Below, in pieces: positions 19,345 to 28,800 of a stretch of DNA of 64,000 nt (position 1 is the stretch's first letter; each line of letters opens with the position of its first letter). A program made the translations under genes and the position numbers. Origin of the DNA: Micromonospora rhizosphaerae. Its GTDB lineage: Bacteria > Actinomycetota > Actinomycetes > Mycobacteriales > Micromonosporaceae. Location of the stretch: contig NZ_FMHV01000002.1 in the NCBI RefSeq assembly GCF_900091465.1, positions 3,410,001 through 3,474,000 on the forward strand, read 5' to 3'. Below the pieces are notes generated by a model. It had not been told where the DNA came from. It did not search any database and was given only the letters and a program-made list of their open reading frames with translations.

Positions 19345-22300
19345 GTGGCCCTGTCCCGGTTACGCACCCCGCTGCGCCTGGCCCTGGTGACCGGGCTGGT
19401 CGCGGGGCTCCTTCCGGTCGCGGCCTTGCCCGCTGCCGCGAGCCCGGAGGACGGCCCGCCGTCGCTCGTCGCGATCGCCACCACCACCGACCACCTCGCC
19501 ACGCCGCTCGGGGTGGACAATCCGGCGCCTCGGCTGGCCTGGACGCTAACCGCCACGGCCCGCGGCGAGATCCAGACGGCGGCGCAGGTACAGGTGGCGG
19601 CCAGCGCCGACGACCTGGGTCGCGGTGACCTGATCTGGGACAGTGGCCGCCGGGAAACCGCCGATCAGTTCCTCGACTGGGCCGGCCCGGGGTTGCGGTC
19701 GGCCACCCGGTACCACTGGCGGGTCCGGGCCTGGGGTCGCGCCGGCGTCGTCTCCGAGTGGAGCAGGCCCACCTGGTTCGAGACCGGCCTGCTCGACGCC
19801 GCCGACTGGGGTGCGTCGTGGATCGGCGCTGGGGCACGCGACGGCGCGGTGGACTGGGGAAGTGCCGGCTGGATCTGGCACGCGCCGGCCGATCTGCCCA
19901 CCGGTGCGCCGGCCGGCACCCGCTACCTGCGGCGCAGTGTGCCGCTGGCCGCGGATGCCACGATCCGGCAGGCCACCTTAATCGCGACCGCGGACAACCA
20001 TTTCCGGCTCTTCGTCAACGGGCGCGAGCTCGGACGCGGTGACGACTGGCAGCAGGTGCGGCGCTTCGACCTCACCGATGTGCTGCGCCCGGGCGCGAAC
20101 GCCATCGCGGTCGAGGTCACGAACGACCCGGACCCGGGCGTTTCAACCGGACCCGCGGGTTTCCTCGGCAGCCTGCGGGTCGTCCTCTCGACCGGCGCCA
20201 CCGTGGCGATCCGGACGAACACGAACTGGCGGAGTGCGCAGACCGCCCCGCAGGGCTGGACCGAGCCCGGGTTCGACGACAGTGGCTGGGCGCGGGCTCA
20301 GGTCGTGGCGGCGCAGGGCGCGGGTCCGTGGGGACCGATGGCCATCCCGGCGGTCAGCACCGCCGCCCCGCAGCTGCGTAAGGCGCTCCACCTCGACAAG
20401 CCGGTGAGCCGGGCGCGCGTGTACTACAGCGGCCTGGGCATCTCCGAACTGCGGATCAACGGGGAACGGATCGGCGACGAGGTGTTGTCGCCGGTGTTCT
20501 CGCGGTACGACAAACGCGTCTACTACGTGACGAAGGACGTCACCGGAGCGCTCCGCAACGGAGAGAACGTGCTCGGCGTGACGCTCGGGCGTGGCTGGTA
20601 CTCGATGACCACGCCGACGGTCTGGAACTTCCACACCGCGCCCTGGCGCGCCGAGCCGGCCCTGCGGCTCAAGCTCGTGGTCGACCATCCGGACGGCACG
20701 AGCGACACCGTCGTCAGCGACGGCACCTGGCGCTGGGCGGACAGCCCCACCCAGGCGGACAGTCTGCATCTTGGCGAGGTGTACGACGCCCGCCGCGAGC
20801 AGGCGGGCTGGGATGCGCCCGGCTTCGACGATGCCGCGTGGCGACCGGTCACCACCGTGCCTGCGCCCGCCGGCGAGGTGCGCGCCGAGCCGCTGCAGCC
20901 GATCCGCCGTGCCGGCTCCGTCGCCCCGGTGAAGATCACTCGGCTGCCGTCCGGCGCGTACGTCTTCGACTTCGGAGAGGTCGTCGCGGGTTGGGCCCGG
21001 CTCGCCGTCGAGGGCGAGCCGGGCCAGCAGGTCGAGCTGCGGTACGGCGAGCAGCTGCGGCCCGACGGCACGGTGGCCAACGAGCAGCAGCACATCACCG
21101 GCGACATCCAGGTCGACCGCTACGTGCTGCGCGGCGGTGCAGCGGAGAGCTGGGAACCCAGGTTCAGCTACAAGAGCTTCCGGTACGTGGAGGCGCGGGG
21201 GTTGCCTCGGGCGCCGCAGACCGGCACGCTCACCGCCGTGTACGTGCACTCGGACCTGGCAAGTACCAGCGAGTTCACCAGCTCGAACGAGCTGTTCAAC
21301 CGGATACACGATGCGATGGTCCGAACCACACTGAACAACCTGTACGGGTATCCGAGCGATTCGCCGATGTTCGAGAAGAATGGCTGGGCGGACTTCCACC
21401 TCTGGTCCGAGGACACGCTCATCAACCTGGACTCTGTGCCGCTCGTGTCGAAGTGGGTCGCTGACCTCTCCGAGAGCCAGATGCCCGACGGGCGGATCCC
21501 GGCCATCGCGCCCGACGACGGCTGGGGCGCGGGCATCGACGCGATCGAGTGGGGCAGCGCGGGAGTCCTGGTCCCCTGGTACGTGTATCAGCGGTCCGGC
21601 GACGCGCGGATCATCGCCCGCCAGTACGCCTCGATGCGGGCGTACGTGGAGCGCAAGCTGGCCGACAGTCCGGGCCTCATCGCCGACAGCGTGCTCGGGG
21701 ACTGGGTCTCGCCCGGCTACCTGACCCCGCCGGAGGGCGCCCGGCTGACCGCGACCGCGTACCTGTTCCGGGACCTCGAAGTCATGCGGGACAGCGCCGC
21801 CCTGCTCGGCGCGGCTGCGGACCGCGACCGGTACACCCGGCTGGCGGGCGAGGTGAAGGCCGCGTTCCAGCGGACGTTCTACGACGGCGAGCGGAAGGTT
21901 TTCCGCACCGAGCGGGACGCCGGGTTCCGGCAGACGTCGCAGATCCTGCCGCTGGCCTTCGGTCTGGTGCCCGACCAGGATCGGGGCGCCGTCACCGCAA
22001 ACCTGGTGCAGGACATCACCGAGGCGCGGGACGACCACCTCAACACCGGCAGCATCGGCACCCGCTATCTGCTGCCGGTGCTGACCGAGCAGGGCTCCGG
22101 TGACGTCGCGTTCCGGGTCGCCAACCAGAAGACGTACCCGAGCTGGGGTTACTGGTTCGAGAACGGTGCGACGACCATGTGGGAGTCATGGAACCTCGAC
22201 GCCCGGTCCCGCGACCATGCGTTCCTCGGCACCATCGACCAGTGGTTCTACGAGCAGCTGGCGGGTGTCCGCCCGACGTCGCCGGGCTACCGCACAGTGG

Positions 22301-23976
22301 ACGTCGCACCGCACCCCGTCGACGATCTGCGTTCGGCCTCGGCGAAGGTCGGCACGCCGTACGGGGAAGTCCGATCGTCGTGGCGGCGTGACGGGAAACG
22401 GTTCACGCTGGATGTGCAGGTGCCGGTCGGGGTGACAGCCCGGGTCTCGGTGCCGGCCTCCTCGGCCTGGGCGGTGACGGAGACTGGCCGGATCGCCGCC
22501 GAGTCCCCCGGGGTGCGCCCGGTGTCGGCCGCCGACGGGCGGGCCACGTTCGAGGTCGGCTCTGGCTCGTACCGCTTCGGCACGGATGCCTTCCGTGGCG
22601 CCGTGGCGGCCGCGCGGGACGACATCGCGGCCGTGGGGGGCGACGATGCGGCGCGGGCCCGGGAGCCGCTCGAGGCGCTGCTGCGCGGTACCACGGACGC
22701 GCTGAAGGCGCTGCGCGACAGCCAGCGTCGCATCGACCGCATGCTGGCCGACGCAGCCGGCGCGGACGACCATCTGCGGGCGGCACGCGGATCCGTCGAC
22801 GAGGCCTTGGCACTGCTTACTGACGTACACGCCACGACGACCGTGAACGGGTCCGGCGCGGTGGCCGGTGCGGCGGTCAGCGTGCGGACCGTTGTCCGAA
22901 ACGACGGGAGCCAACCTGTGCGTGTGGGTGACAGCACCCTCAACCTGCCGGACGGCTGGACGGCGCGCCTTATCCGTCGCGACGCGGCACCCGGACAGCT
23001 CGACCCGGGGGAACAGGCCGTCACCACGTTCGAGGTGCGCAGCCCGGTGGATGCGGACACCTCTCTCCCGACCGAGGTCGTCGCGACCACCCCGGTCGCC
23101 CTGAAGGACGCCGACTTCGTGCTGGCCGCCCGGTCCGCGGTGACGCTGGCGCCCCCGGTGCGTGTCGAAGAGCTGCGGGCGGCCGGCGTGTTCGGCGACG
23201 CGGCCGGCGGGAAGGTCCGGGCGGCGCTGCGCAACCTCGGCGACGTTCCGCTGCGCGTGGGAGCGGCGCTCGCCGTCCCGGACGGGTGGCGGGCCGCCGA
23301 GGTGCCGACCGTGACGTTGGCCCCCGGAGCCACCACCACCGTCACGATCGACGTCTCCCGGGATCAGGCGGCTGGCCAGCGGAGCCCCGAGCTGGATCTG
23401 CGGTTGTCGTATGGGACCGGGGCGTTGAGCCGCTCGATCAGCGTCCCGGTCGGCGACCTGGCGCTGAACCGCCCGGCGGCCGCCCGGGTGAGCCTGGAGG
23501 CGGCCGACTGGGGGACCCGGCTGCTCACGGACGGCAGCAGACGCAGCGTCGACGGCGCCCGCGGCTACACCAGTGACCCGCCGCGATCCAGCCGGGACGC
23601 CTCGGAGTGGGTGAGCGTGGATCTCGGGCGGACCCTGACCGCGGGGACGCTCGCACTGTGGCCGCGAACGCAGACACCGTCCGACGGCGAGCTGCCGGTT
23701 GACGGCGTCTGTTTCCCAGAGGTCTTCACGGTTCAGGTCTCGACTGACAACGCGACCTGGACCGACGCCGCGACGGTGACCGGGCAGGGCAACCCCGGCC
23801 GGCACCCGGTCCTCGTGGACCTTGGTGGCGTGCCCGCCCGGTACGTTCGCGTGTTGGTCACCCGACTCGGCAGACCTACCGACTTCGAAGAGCGGCTGAA
23901 CGTCTTCCGCTTCCAGCTCGCCGAGCTGGAAGTCGGTGCGGCTCGCCCCCTGGACACGGCAACGCCGACCCCCTGA
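19345..23976 (+). CDS. Secreted GH78 alpha-L-rhamnosidase with helical, NEW3 and discoidin tail
   Basis: The protein has 1543 residues from GTG 19345 (SD AAAGGAG). Order: signal peptide (1-32); fibronectin-like domain; an additional jelly-roll (about 195-290); Bac_rhamnosid_N domain; beta-sandwich; (alpha/alpha)6 catalytic domain (about 640-975) with E677 (SPMFEKNGW) and E947 (TTMWESW) as candidate acid and base; C-terminal beta domain. Then follow a helical hairpin (about 1080-1160), two NEW3-type beta domains and a canonical F5/8C discoidin (about 1373-1535). The tail is like that of the GH78 at 29946-34673. It should release terminal alpha-L-rhamnose outside the cell. It lies 26 bases after rhaD. 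Confidence 0.87.
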   Translation: MALSRLRTPLRLALVTGLVAGLLPVAALPAAASPEDGPPSLVAIATTTDHLATPLGVDNPAPRLAWTLTATARGEIQTAAQVQVAASADDLGRGDLIWDSGRRETADQFLDWAGPGLRSATRYHWRVRAWGRAGVVSEWSRPTWFETGLLDAADWGASWIGAGARDGAVDWGSAGWIWHAPADLPTGAPAGTRYLRRSVPLAADATIRQATLIATADNHFRLFVNGRELGRGDDWQQVRRFDLTDVLRPGANAIAVEVTNDPDPGVSTGPAGFLGSLRVVLSTGATVAIRTNTNWRSAQTAPQGWTEPGFDDSGWARAQVVAAQGAGPWGPMAIPAVSTAAPQLRKALHLDKPVSRARVYYSGLGISELRINGERIGDEVLSPVFSRYDKRVYYVTKDVTGALRNGENVLGVTLGRGWYSMTTPTVWNFHTAPWRAEPALRLKLVVDHPDGTSDTVVSDGTWRWADSPTQADSLHLGEVYDARREQAGWDAPGFDDAAWRPVTTVPAPAGEVRAEPLQPIRRAGSVAPVKITRLPSGAYVFDFGEVVAGWARLAVEGEPGQQVELRYGEQLRPDGTVANEQQHITGDIQVDRYVLRGGAAESWEPRFSYKSFRYVEARGLPRAPQTGTLTAVYVHSDLASTSEFTSSNELFNRIHDAMVRTTLNNLYGYPSDSPMFEKNGWADFHLWSEDTLINLDSVPLVSKWVADLSESQMPDGRIPAIAPDDGWGAGIDAIEWGSAGVLVPWYVYQRSGDARIIARQYASMRAYVERKLADSPGLIADSVLGDWVSPGYLTPPEGARLTATAYLFRDLEVMRDSAALLGAAADRDRYTRLAGEVKAAFQRTFYDGERKVFRTERDAGFRQTSQILPLAFGLVPDQDRGAVTANLVQDITEARDDHLNTGSIGTRYLLPVLTEQGSGDVAFRVANQKTYPSWGYWFENGATTMWESWNLDARSRDHAFLGTIDQWFYEQLAGVRPTSPGYRTVDVAPHPVDDLRSASAKVGTPYGEVRSSWRRDGKRFTLDVQVPVGVTARVSVPASSAWAVTETGRIAAESPGVRPVSAADGRATFEVGSGSYRFGTDAFRGAVAAARDDIAAVGGDDAARAREPLEALLRGTTDALKALRDSQRRIDRMLADAAGADDHLRAARGSVDEALALLTDVHATTTVNGSGAVAGAAVSVRTVVRNDGSQPVRVGDSTLNLPDGWTARLIRRDAAPGQLDPGEQAVTTFEVRSPVDADTSLPTEVVATTPVALKDADFVLAARSAVTLAPPVRVEELRAAGVFGDAAGGKVRAALRNLGDVPLRVGAALAVPDGWRAAEVPTVTLAPGATTTVTIDVSRDQAAGQRSPELDLRLSYGTGALSRSISVPVGDLALNRPAAARVSLEAADWGTRLLTDGSRRSVDGARGYTSDPPRSSRDASEWVSVDLGRTLTAGTLALWPRTQTPSDGELPVDGVCFPEVFTVQVSTDNATWTDAATVTGQGNPGRHPVLVDLGGVPARYVRVLVTRLGRPTDFEERLNVFRFQLAELEVGAARPLDTATPTP

Positions 23977-23994
23977 CCCGAAAGGAACACGGAC

Positions 23995-25449
23995 ATGACC
24001 ACCACGACTGAGCCGGTCGCCGCGAGCCCGACGCTGGCCAGCATCCCGCAGCGCCGCGTCAAGGTCGGACTCGTTGCGGGCGGCCTCGGGGCGTACTGGC
24101 CGCAGTTTCCCGATCTGCTGCCGCAACTGCAACGATCGGCGGCCCGGGTGAGCGAGAAGATGCATGCTCTCGGTGCGGACGTCGTCGACGTCGGCTTCAT
24201 CTCCGACGCGCAGGAGGGTGCGGCGGCGGCGGAGAAGCTGCGCGTCGCCGGCTGCGACATCATCGTCGGCTTCCTCACCACCTACATGACCGCGACCATG
24301 CTTCTGCCGATCGCCCAGCGCAGCGACGCGCCGGTGCTGCTCATCAACCTGCAGCCGACCGAGGCGATGGACCACGCGACCTTCGACACCGGGCAGTGGC
24401 TGGCCTACTGCGGGGCTTGCCCGCTGCCGGAGATGGCCAACGCGTTCACCCGCTGCGGCATCCCATTCCGTTCCGTCTCCGGCTACCTGGAGGACGAACG
24501 AGCCTGGGCACGAATCGCCCGCTGGGTGAAGGCGGCCGGCGTACGGGCTGTGCTGCGGCGCGGCCGGCACGGCCTGATGGGGCACCTCTACCCCGGCATG
24601 CTGGACGTCTCCACCGACCTGACCATGGTGCCGGCCAACTTCGGCGGGCACATGGAGGTCGTCGAGTTCGACGACCTGCGCGTACGCGTCAACGCCGCGA
24701 CCGACGAGCAGGTCCGCGCCAAGATGGCGCAGGCGCGGGAGATCTTCGCCGTCAACGAGTCCGTCGTCGACGAGGACTTCCAGTGGGCCGCCCGCGTGGC
24801 GGTCGGCCTCGACCGGCTGGTCGAGGACTTCGAGCTGGACAGCCTCGCCTACTACCACCGCGGGCTGGAGGGCGAGCTGCACGAGCGGCTCGGCGCCGGC
24901 ATGATCCTCGGAGCGTCTTTGCTCACCGCGCGCGGCATCCCGGCGGCGGGGGAGTACGAGCTGCGCACGTCGCTGGCCATGCTCATCATGGACCGGCTGG
25001 GTGCCGGCGGGTCGTTCACCGAGTTCCAGGCGCTGAACTTCTTCGACAATGTGGTGGAGATGGGCCACGACGGTCCAGCGCATCTCGCGATCAGCGACGG
25101 CAAGCCGCTGCTGCGCGGGCTGGGTGTGTACCACGGCAAGCGGGGCTGGGGCGTCTCGGTCGAGTTCGACGTGAAGCACGGCCCGGTGACCGCGTTCGGC
25201 GTTGGGCAGACCCGCGACGGGCGGTACACCTTCCTGGCATCCGAGGGCAGCGTCGTCGCCGGGCCGCTGCTGCAGATCGGGAACACCACGTCGCGCGTGG
25301 ACTTCGGCTGCGACCCGGGCGAGTGGACCGACGCGTGGAGCGCGAGCGGCGTGGGACATCACTGGGCACTCGGGACCGGACATCGGGTGAACGAGCTGCG
25401 GGCGGTCGCGGAGCTGCTCGACGTCGAGTTCCGCGAACTGCGGGTATGA
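23995..25449 (+). CDS. L-arabinose/L-fucose isomerase-family protein
   Basis: This cytosolic 484-residue protein starts at ATG 23995 with SD AAAGGAA. The N-terminal region (VGLVAGGLGAYWPQFP, then VVDVGFISDAQEG) and the overall length fit the arabinose/fucose isomerase superfamily. Candidate metal ligands are E320 (AGEYELR), E343 or D351, H358 (EMGHDG) and H463 (TGHRVNEL), a spacing close to AraA. It should interconvert an aldose and ketose, perhaps a second sugar released with rhamnose such as L-arabinose, L-fucose or D-arabinose. No matching kinase or epimerase is nearby, so the substrate and the fate of the product are open. Confidence 0.75.
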   Translation: MTTTTEPVAASPTLASIPQRRVKVGLVAGGLGAYWPQFPDLLPQLQRSAARVSEKMHALGADVVDVGFISDAQEGAAAAEKLRVAGCDIIVGFLTTYMTATMLLPIAQRSDAPVLLINLQPTEAMDHATFDTGQWLAYCGACPLPEMANAFTRCGIPFRSVSGYLEDERAWARIARWVKAAGVRAVLRRGRHGLMGHLYPGMLDVSTDLTMVPANFGGHMEVVEFDDLRVRVNAATDEQVRAKMAQAREIFAVNESVVDEDFQWAARVAVGLDRLVEDFELDSLAYYHRGLEGELHERLGAGMILGASLLTARGIPAAGEYELRTSLAMLIMDRLGAGGSFTEFQALNFFDNVVEMGHDGPAHLAISDGKPLLRGLGVYHGKRGWGVSVEFDVKHGPVTAFGVGQTRDGRYTFLASEGSVVAGPLLQIGNTTSRVDFGCDPGEWTDAWSASGVGHHWALGTGHRVNELRAVAELLDVEFRELRV

Positions 25450-25467
25450 CCGGAGGGAGGCCGGCAC

Positions 25468-25683
25468 GTGGACGCCCCAGGCGTACCACGTCCTGATCTG
25501 TCCAAGGAGGATGTGGCGCTCCTCGCGCTGCTCGCGCGAGGACTGTCGCTGGACGCCGTGGCCCGGCGCCTGGAGATGTCGGAGCGGACGGTGCGCCGGC
25601 GCACTCGGACGATCTGCGACCGGCTGGGCGTGAGCACGCCGATCGAGGCGGTGGTCTGGGCGGCCCGCCGCCATCTGATCTGA
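25468..25683 (+). CDS. Small LuxR-type helix-turn-helix protein
   Basis: The protein has 71 residues from GTG 25468 with a good SD (GGAGG). Residues about 11-65 form a GerE/LuxR DNA-binding domain (LARGLSLDAVARRLEMSERT then CDRLGVSTPIEAVVWAARR). No receiver, ATPase or sensor domain is present. It is the last gene of the unit, 18 bases behind the isomerase, and is followed by a hairpin. It could be an accessory regulator of the locus or a dominant-negative partner of a full-length LuxR protein. Its role is unknown. Confidence 0.75.
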   Translation: MDAPGVPRPDLSKEDVALLALLARGLSLDAVARRLEMSERTVRRRTRTICDRLGVSTPIEAVVWAARRHLI

Positions 25684-25684
25684 C

Positions 25685-25719
25685 CCGCCCGGGGCCGTGC
25701 GTCCACGGTCACCGGGCGG
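25685..25719 (+). terminator. Strong hairpin terminator after the LuxR-type gene
   Basis: CCGCCCGG (25685-25692) pairs with CCGGGCGG (25712-25719), and an inner stem CCGTG/CACGG closes a CGTC loop. It begins within 2 bases of the stop codon and separates the first operon from the GH78 unit at 25898. There is no T-tract, which is common in GC-rich actinobacteria. Confidence 0.65.
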
Positions 25720-25838
25720 CGGCGGGTACGTCAGGCGGCTTCCGTCGTGCCGACGTGAGGTGTCCTGACGTCCCTGCCGTCCGTGCCATGGCCGGATCCG
25801 GACATGGGGTTGTGCTGCGTGTTTCCGGAGAGTTAAGA

Positions 25839-25854
25839 AGTGACCGGTGTCACT
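25839..25854. promoter_or_regulatory. CRP/GlxR-like binding site
   Basis: AGTGACCGGTGTCACT has the core GTGA, six bases, TCAC of CRP-family sites (ideal TGTGA-N6-TCACA); only the outermost bases differ. It ends one base before the LacI-type operator and overlaps the possible -35 region (GTGACC 25840-25845). It may give carbon-catabolite control of the GH78 gene. Confidence 0.5.
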
Positions 25855-25868
25855 TTGAAACGTTCTAA
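25855..25868 (+). promoter_or_regulatory. LacI-type operator O3
   Basis: TTGAAACGTTCTAA has the shared left half, and the right half matches the ideal palindrome at 4 of 6. A -10-like TCTAAT (25864-25869) lies over its right half, 18 bases from GTGACC. Repressor binding would therefore block polymerase directly. The GH78 start is 30 bases downstream. Confidence 0.7.
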
Positions 25869-25897
25869 TAGCTGGTTCGAGTGAGAGGACCACGGGC

Positions 25898-28800
25898 ATG
25901 AGGCTTAGATCGGGCCGGATCGGCATCCCCGTGGCGGTCTTCGCCGCCGGCGCCGTCGCCGCCGCCGTGACCTGGGCGGCCCCCGTGGCGGCGGCTCCCG
26001 CCGCCACCGCGTCGGTCCTTTCCGTCGGCGCGCTCACCGTGGATTCACTCGCCGACCCGCTCGGCATTGAGGACCCGACACCCTCGCTGACCTGGCAACT
26101 GGCTGCCACGCGGCGCAACTCCGTCCAGACCGCCTACCAGGCACTCGTCGCGTCCAGCCCGCAGCGGATCGCCGCCGGCGACGGGGACCTGTGGGACAGC
26201 GGAAAGGTCGCCTCGAGCCAGTCCGTGGGCATCCGCTACGGGGGCAAGCCGCTGCACTCCCGCCAGCGGGTCTACTGGGCGCTGCGCGCCTGGGATGCCG
26301 ACGACCGCCCGTCGCCCTGGAGCGGCGTCGGCTCCTGGGAGACCGGGCTGCTGAAGCCGACCGACTGGTCCGCCCGCTGGATCGCCAACCCCGACTGGCT
26401 CGCGCGAACCAACCCGGTCACCATCACCTTCCCCGCCCGGCACGGGCGGTACGTGCGGCTGGACGTCACCCGACTCGGCAAGCCGATCAAGGAAGGCTGG
26501 CCGTACCCCGTCTCCCGGCTGCAGCTGGCTGAGATGGAGGTGTACGGCGCGGGCCAGCTGCTTTCTCGCGACGCCGTCGCGAAGGCCTCCGAGTCCTTCG
26601 AGATCCCCGGCAGCTGGGCCCTCCAGGCCGTCCACGACGGCCGGCTGACCAGCGACGGCCCGCCGATGGGCTACACCAGTTACGAGCGGCAGTACCAGGA
26701 CCTGGACGGTTCGATCTGGCTCGAATTCGACCTCGGCCGCGACACCGACGTCGACAAGCTGGTGCTGTACCCGCGCACGGACACCCTCACTGCGGACGGC
26801 TCCACGCCGAACTTTCCGGAGAACTACACGGTGCAGGTGCGGGCCGCGGACGAGACCACCGGCACGGTTGTGACCAGCGTGACCGGGCAGGCCGCACCGA
26901 AGCCGCCGGCCAAACCCGGCGCCATGCCGCTGTTCGCGAAGACCTTCACCGTGGACAAGCCGGTCGCGCGGGCCAGGCTCTACGCCACCGGCCTCGGCGT
27001 CTACGAGGCGCGCCTCAACGGCGCCAAGGTCGGCGATGCGGTGCTGGAGCCGGCCAACACCGACTACCGCAAGCGCATCGAGTACGCGACGTACGACGTG
27101 ACCGGCCAGCTCCGCCAGGGCCCGAACGCCCTCGGCTTCGAGCTGGGCAACGGCATCTACAACGTGCCGTCGACGCCGGGCCGGTACCAGAAGTTCTCCG
27201 GATCGATGGGCGCGCCGAAGCTCGTCGCCCAACTGGAACTCACCTATTCCGACGGCACCGGTGCCGTCGTCGCCTCCGACGCCTCATGGCTCACCACTGC
27301 GGGCCCGACCACCTTCTCCAGCTGGTACGGGGGAGAGGACTACGACGCCCGGCGGCAGATCTCCGGTTGGGACCGTCCGGACGGCGACCGGAGCGGCTGG
27401 GTGCCGGCGGAGGAGACCACCGCGCCCACGGAAGGCAGCCGCCTCACCGCCCGCGCGGCACCACCGATCCGTGGCCAGGCGAACCTGAACGCCGTTTCCC
27501 GCACCGAGGTCGCCGCGGGCACGTGGCTCTACGATCTGGGCCGCAACATCGCTGGTTGGCCGCAGGTGACGCTGCGCGGCGCCGCCGGCTCGAAGGTGCG
27601 GCTGCGGCCGGCGGAGTCGCTGGCCAACGGCCGGGTCGACCAGGGCCAGGTCGGCTCCCCGGTCTACTTCGACGTCACGCCCGCGACGGACGCCGCCGTC
27701 ACCTGGCACCCCCGCTTCATGTACTACGGCTTCCGCTACGTCGAGATCTCCGGCACGGACACGCCACCGGGGCTCGCCGACGTCCAGGGGATCGTGCTTC
27801 GGGCCGACAACGAGCGCACCGGCAGCCTTGACACCTCCGACCCGATGGTCAACCGGATCCACGACATCGTGAACACGGCCATCGACGGCAACATGTTCTC
27901 CGTCCTCACCGACTGCCCGCACCGCGAGAAGCTCGGCTGGCTGGAGGAGTCGCACCTGGTTGGCGACGCCCTCACCGCCAACTTCGACCTCGCCGCCTAC
28001 TACAACAAGATCGTGCGGGACATGGAAGGCGCCCAGCTCACCAACGGCATGGTCCCCGACATCGCGCCGGAATACACCGTCTTCTCCGGCGGCTTCCGCG
28101 ACGACCCGAACTGGGGTGGGGCCCTCATCCTGATGCCGTGGCAGATGTACCGCTCCTACGGCGACGCGCGGGTGCTGCGCGAGCACTACCCGGCGATGAA
28201 ACGCTACATGGACTATCTCGGCAGGAAAGCGGACGGGCACATCCTCTCGTACGGGCTCGGCGATTGGGTCGCGTTCGACACGAGCACGCCGCTGGCCGTC
28301 ACCGCGACCACCGCGTACTACCGGTTCGCCACCGCCATGACGCAGATCGCCGAGGCGGTCGGGGACGCGGCGGGCAAGGCCGCGTACGCCGAGCGGGCCC
28401 AACAGATCCGCACCGCTTTCAACGCGAAGTACTTCCACACCGATACCAAGAGCTACGCCTCGGGCAGCCAGGCCAGCAATGCGCTGCCGCTGTGGGCCGG
28501 CATGGTGCCCGCAGAGGCCCGGGAGGCTGTGCTCCAGCACGTCGTCGACGACGTCAAGGCGCGCGGCAACCACCTGTCCACGGGCGAGATAGGCCTGCCC
28601 GCCCTGCTCGACGTGCTCGCCGACGGCGGCCACGCCGACTTGGTCCAGGCGCTGGCCAACAACCCGAGCAGCCCCAGCTACGCCTACCAGGTGCTGCACG
28701 GCGCGACCACGCTCACCGAGCTGTGGGACGGCCCGACGGCGGGAGCCTCGCAGAACCACTTCATGCTCGGCGCCATCGACGGCTGGTACTACCGGTACCT

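Noticed and set aside
20139..20146. CGTTTCAA, the complement of the operator half, inside the GH78 at 19345
   Set aside because: It lies within coding sequence, lacks a matching second half and is far from any start. Probably chance.
16039..25683. Search for an L-rhamnose mutarotase gene in the catabolic cluster
   Set aside because: No ORF of about 105 residues with mutarotase motifs was seen, so I do not claim one. It may lie elsewhere in the genome.
22186..26118. Minus-strand open frame of about 1310 codons across the GH78 and isomerase genes
   Set aside because: It is antisense to well-supported genes, spans their boundaries, has His/Arg/Gly/Val-rich composition and no recognisable domain. 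Such frames arise from high third-position GC.
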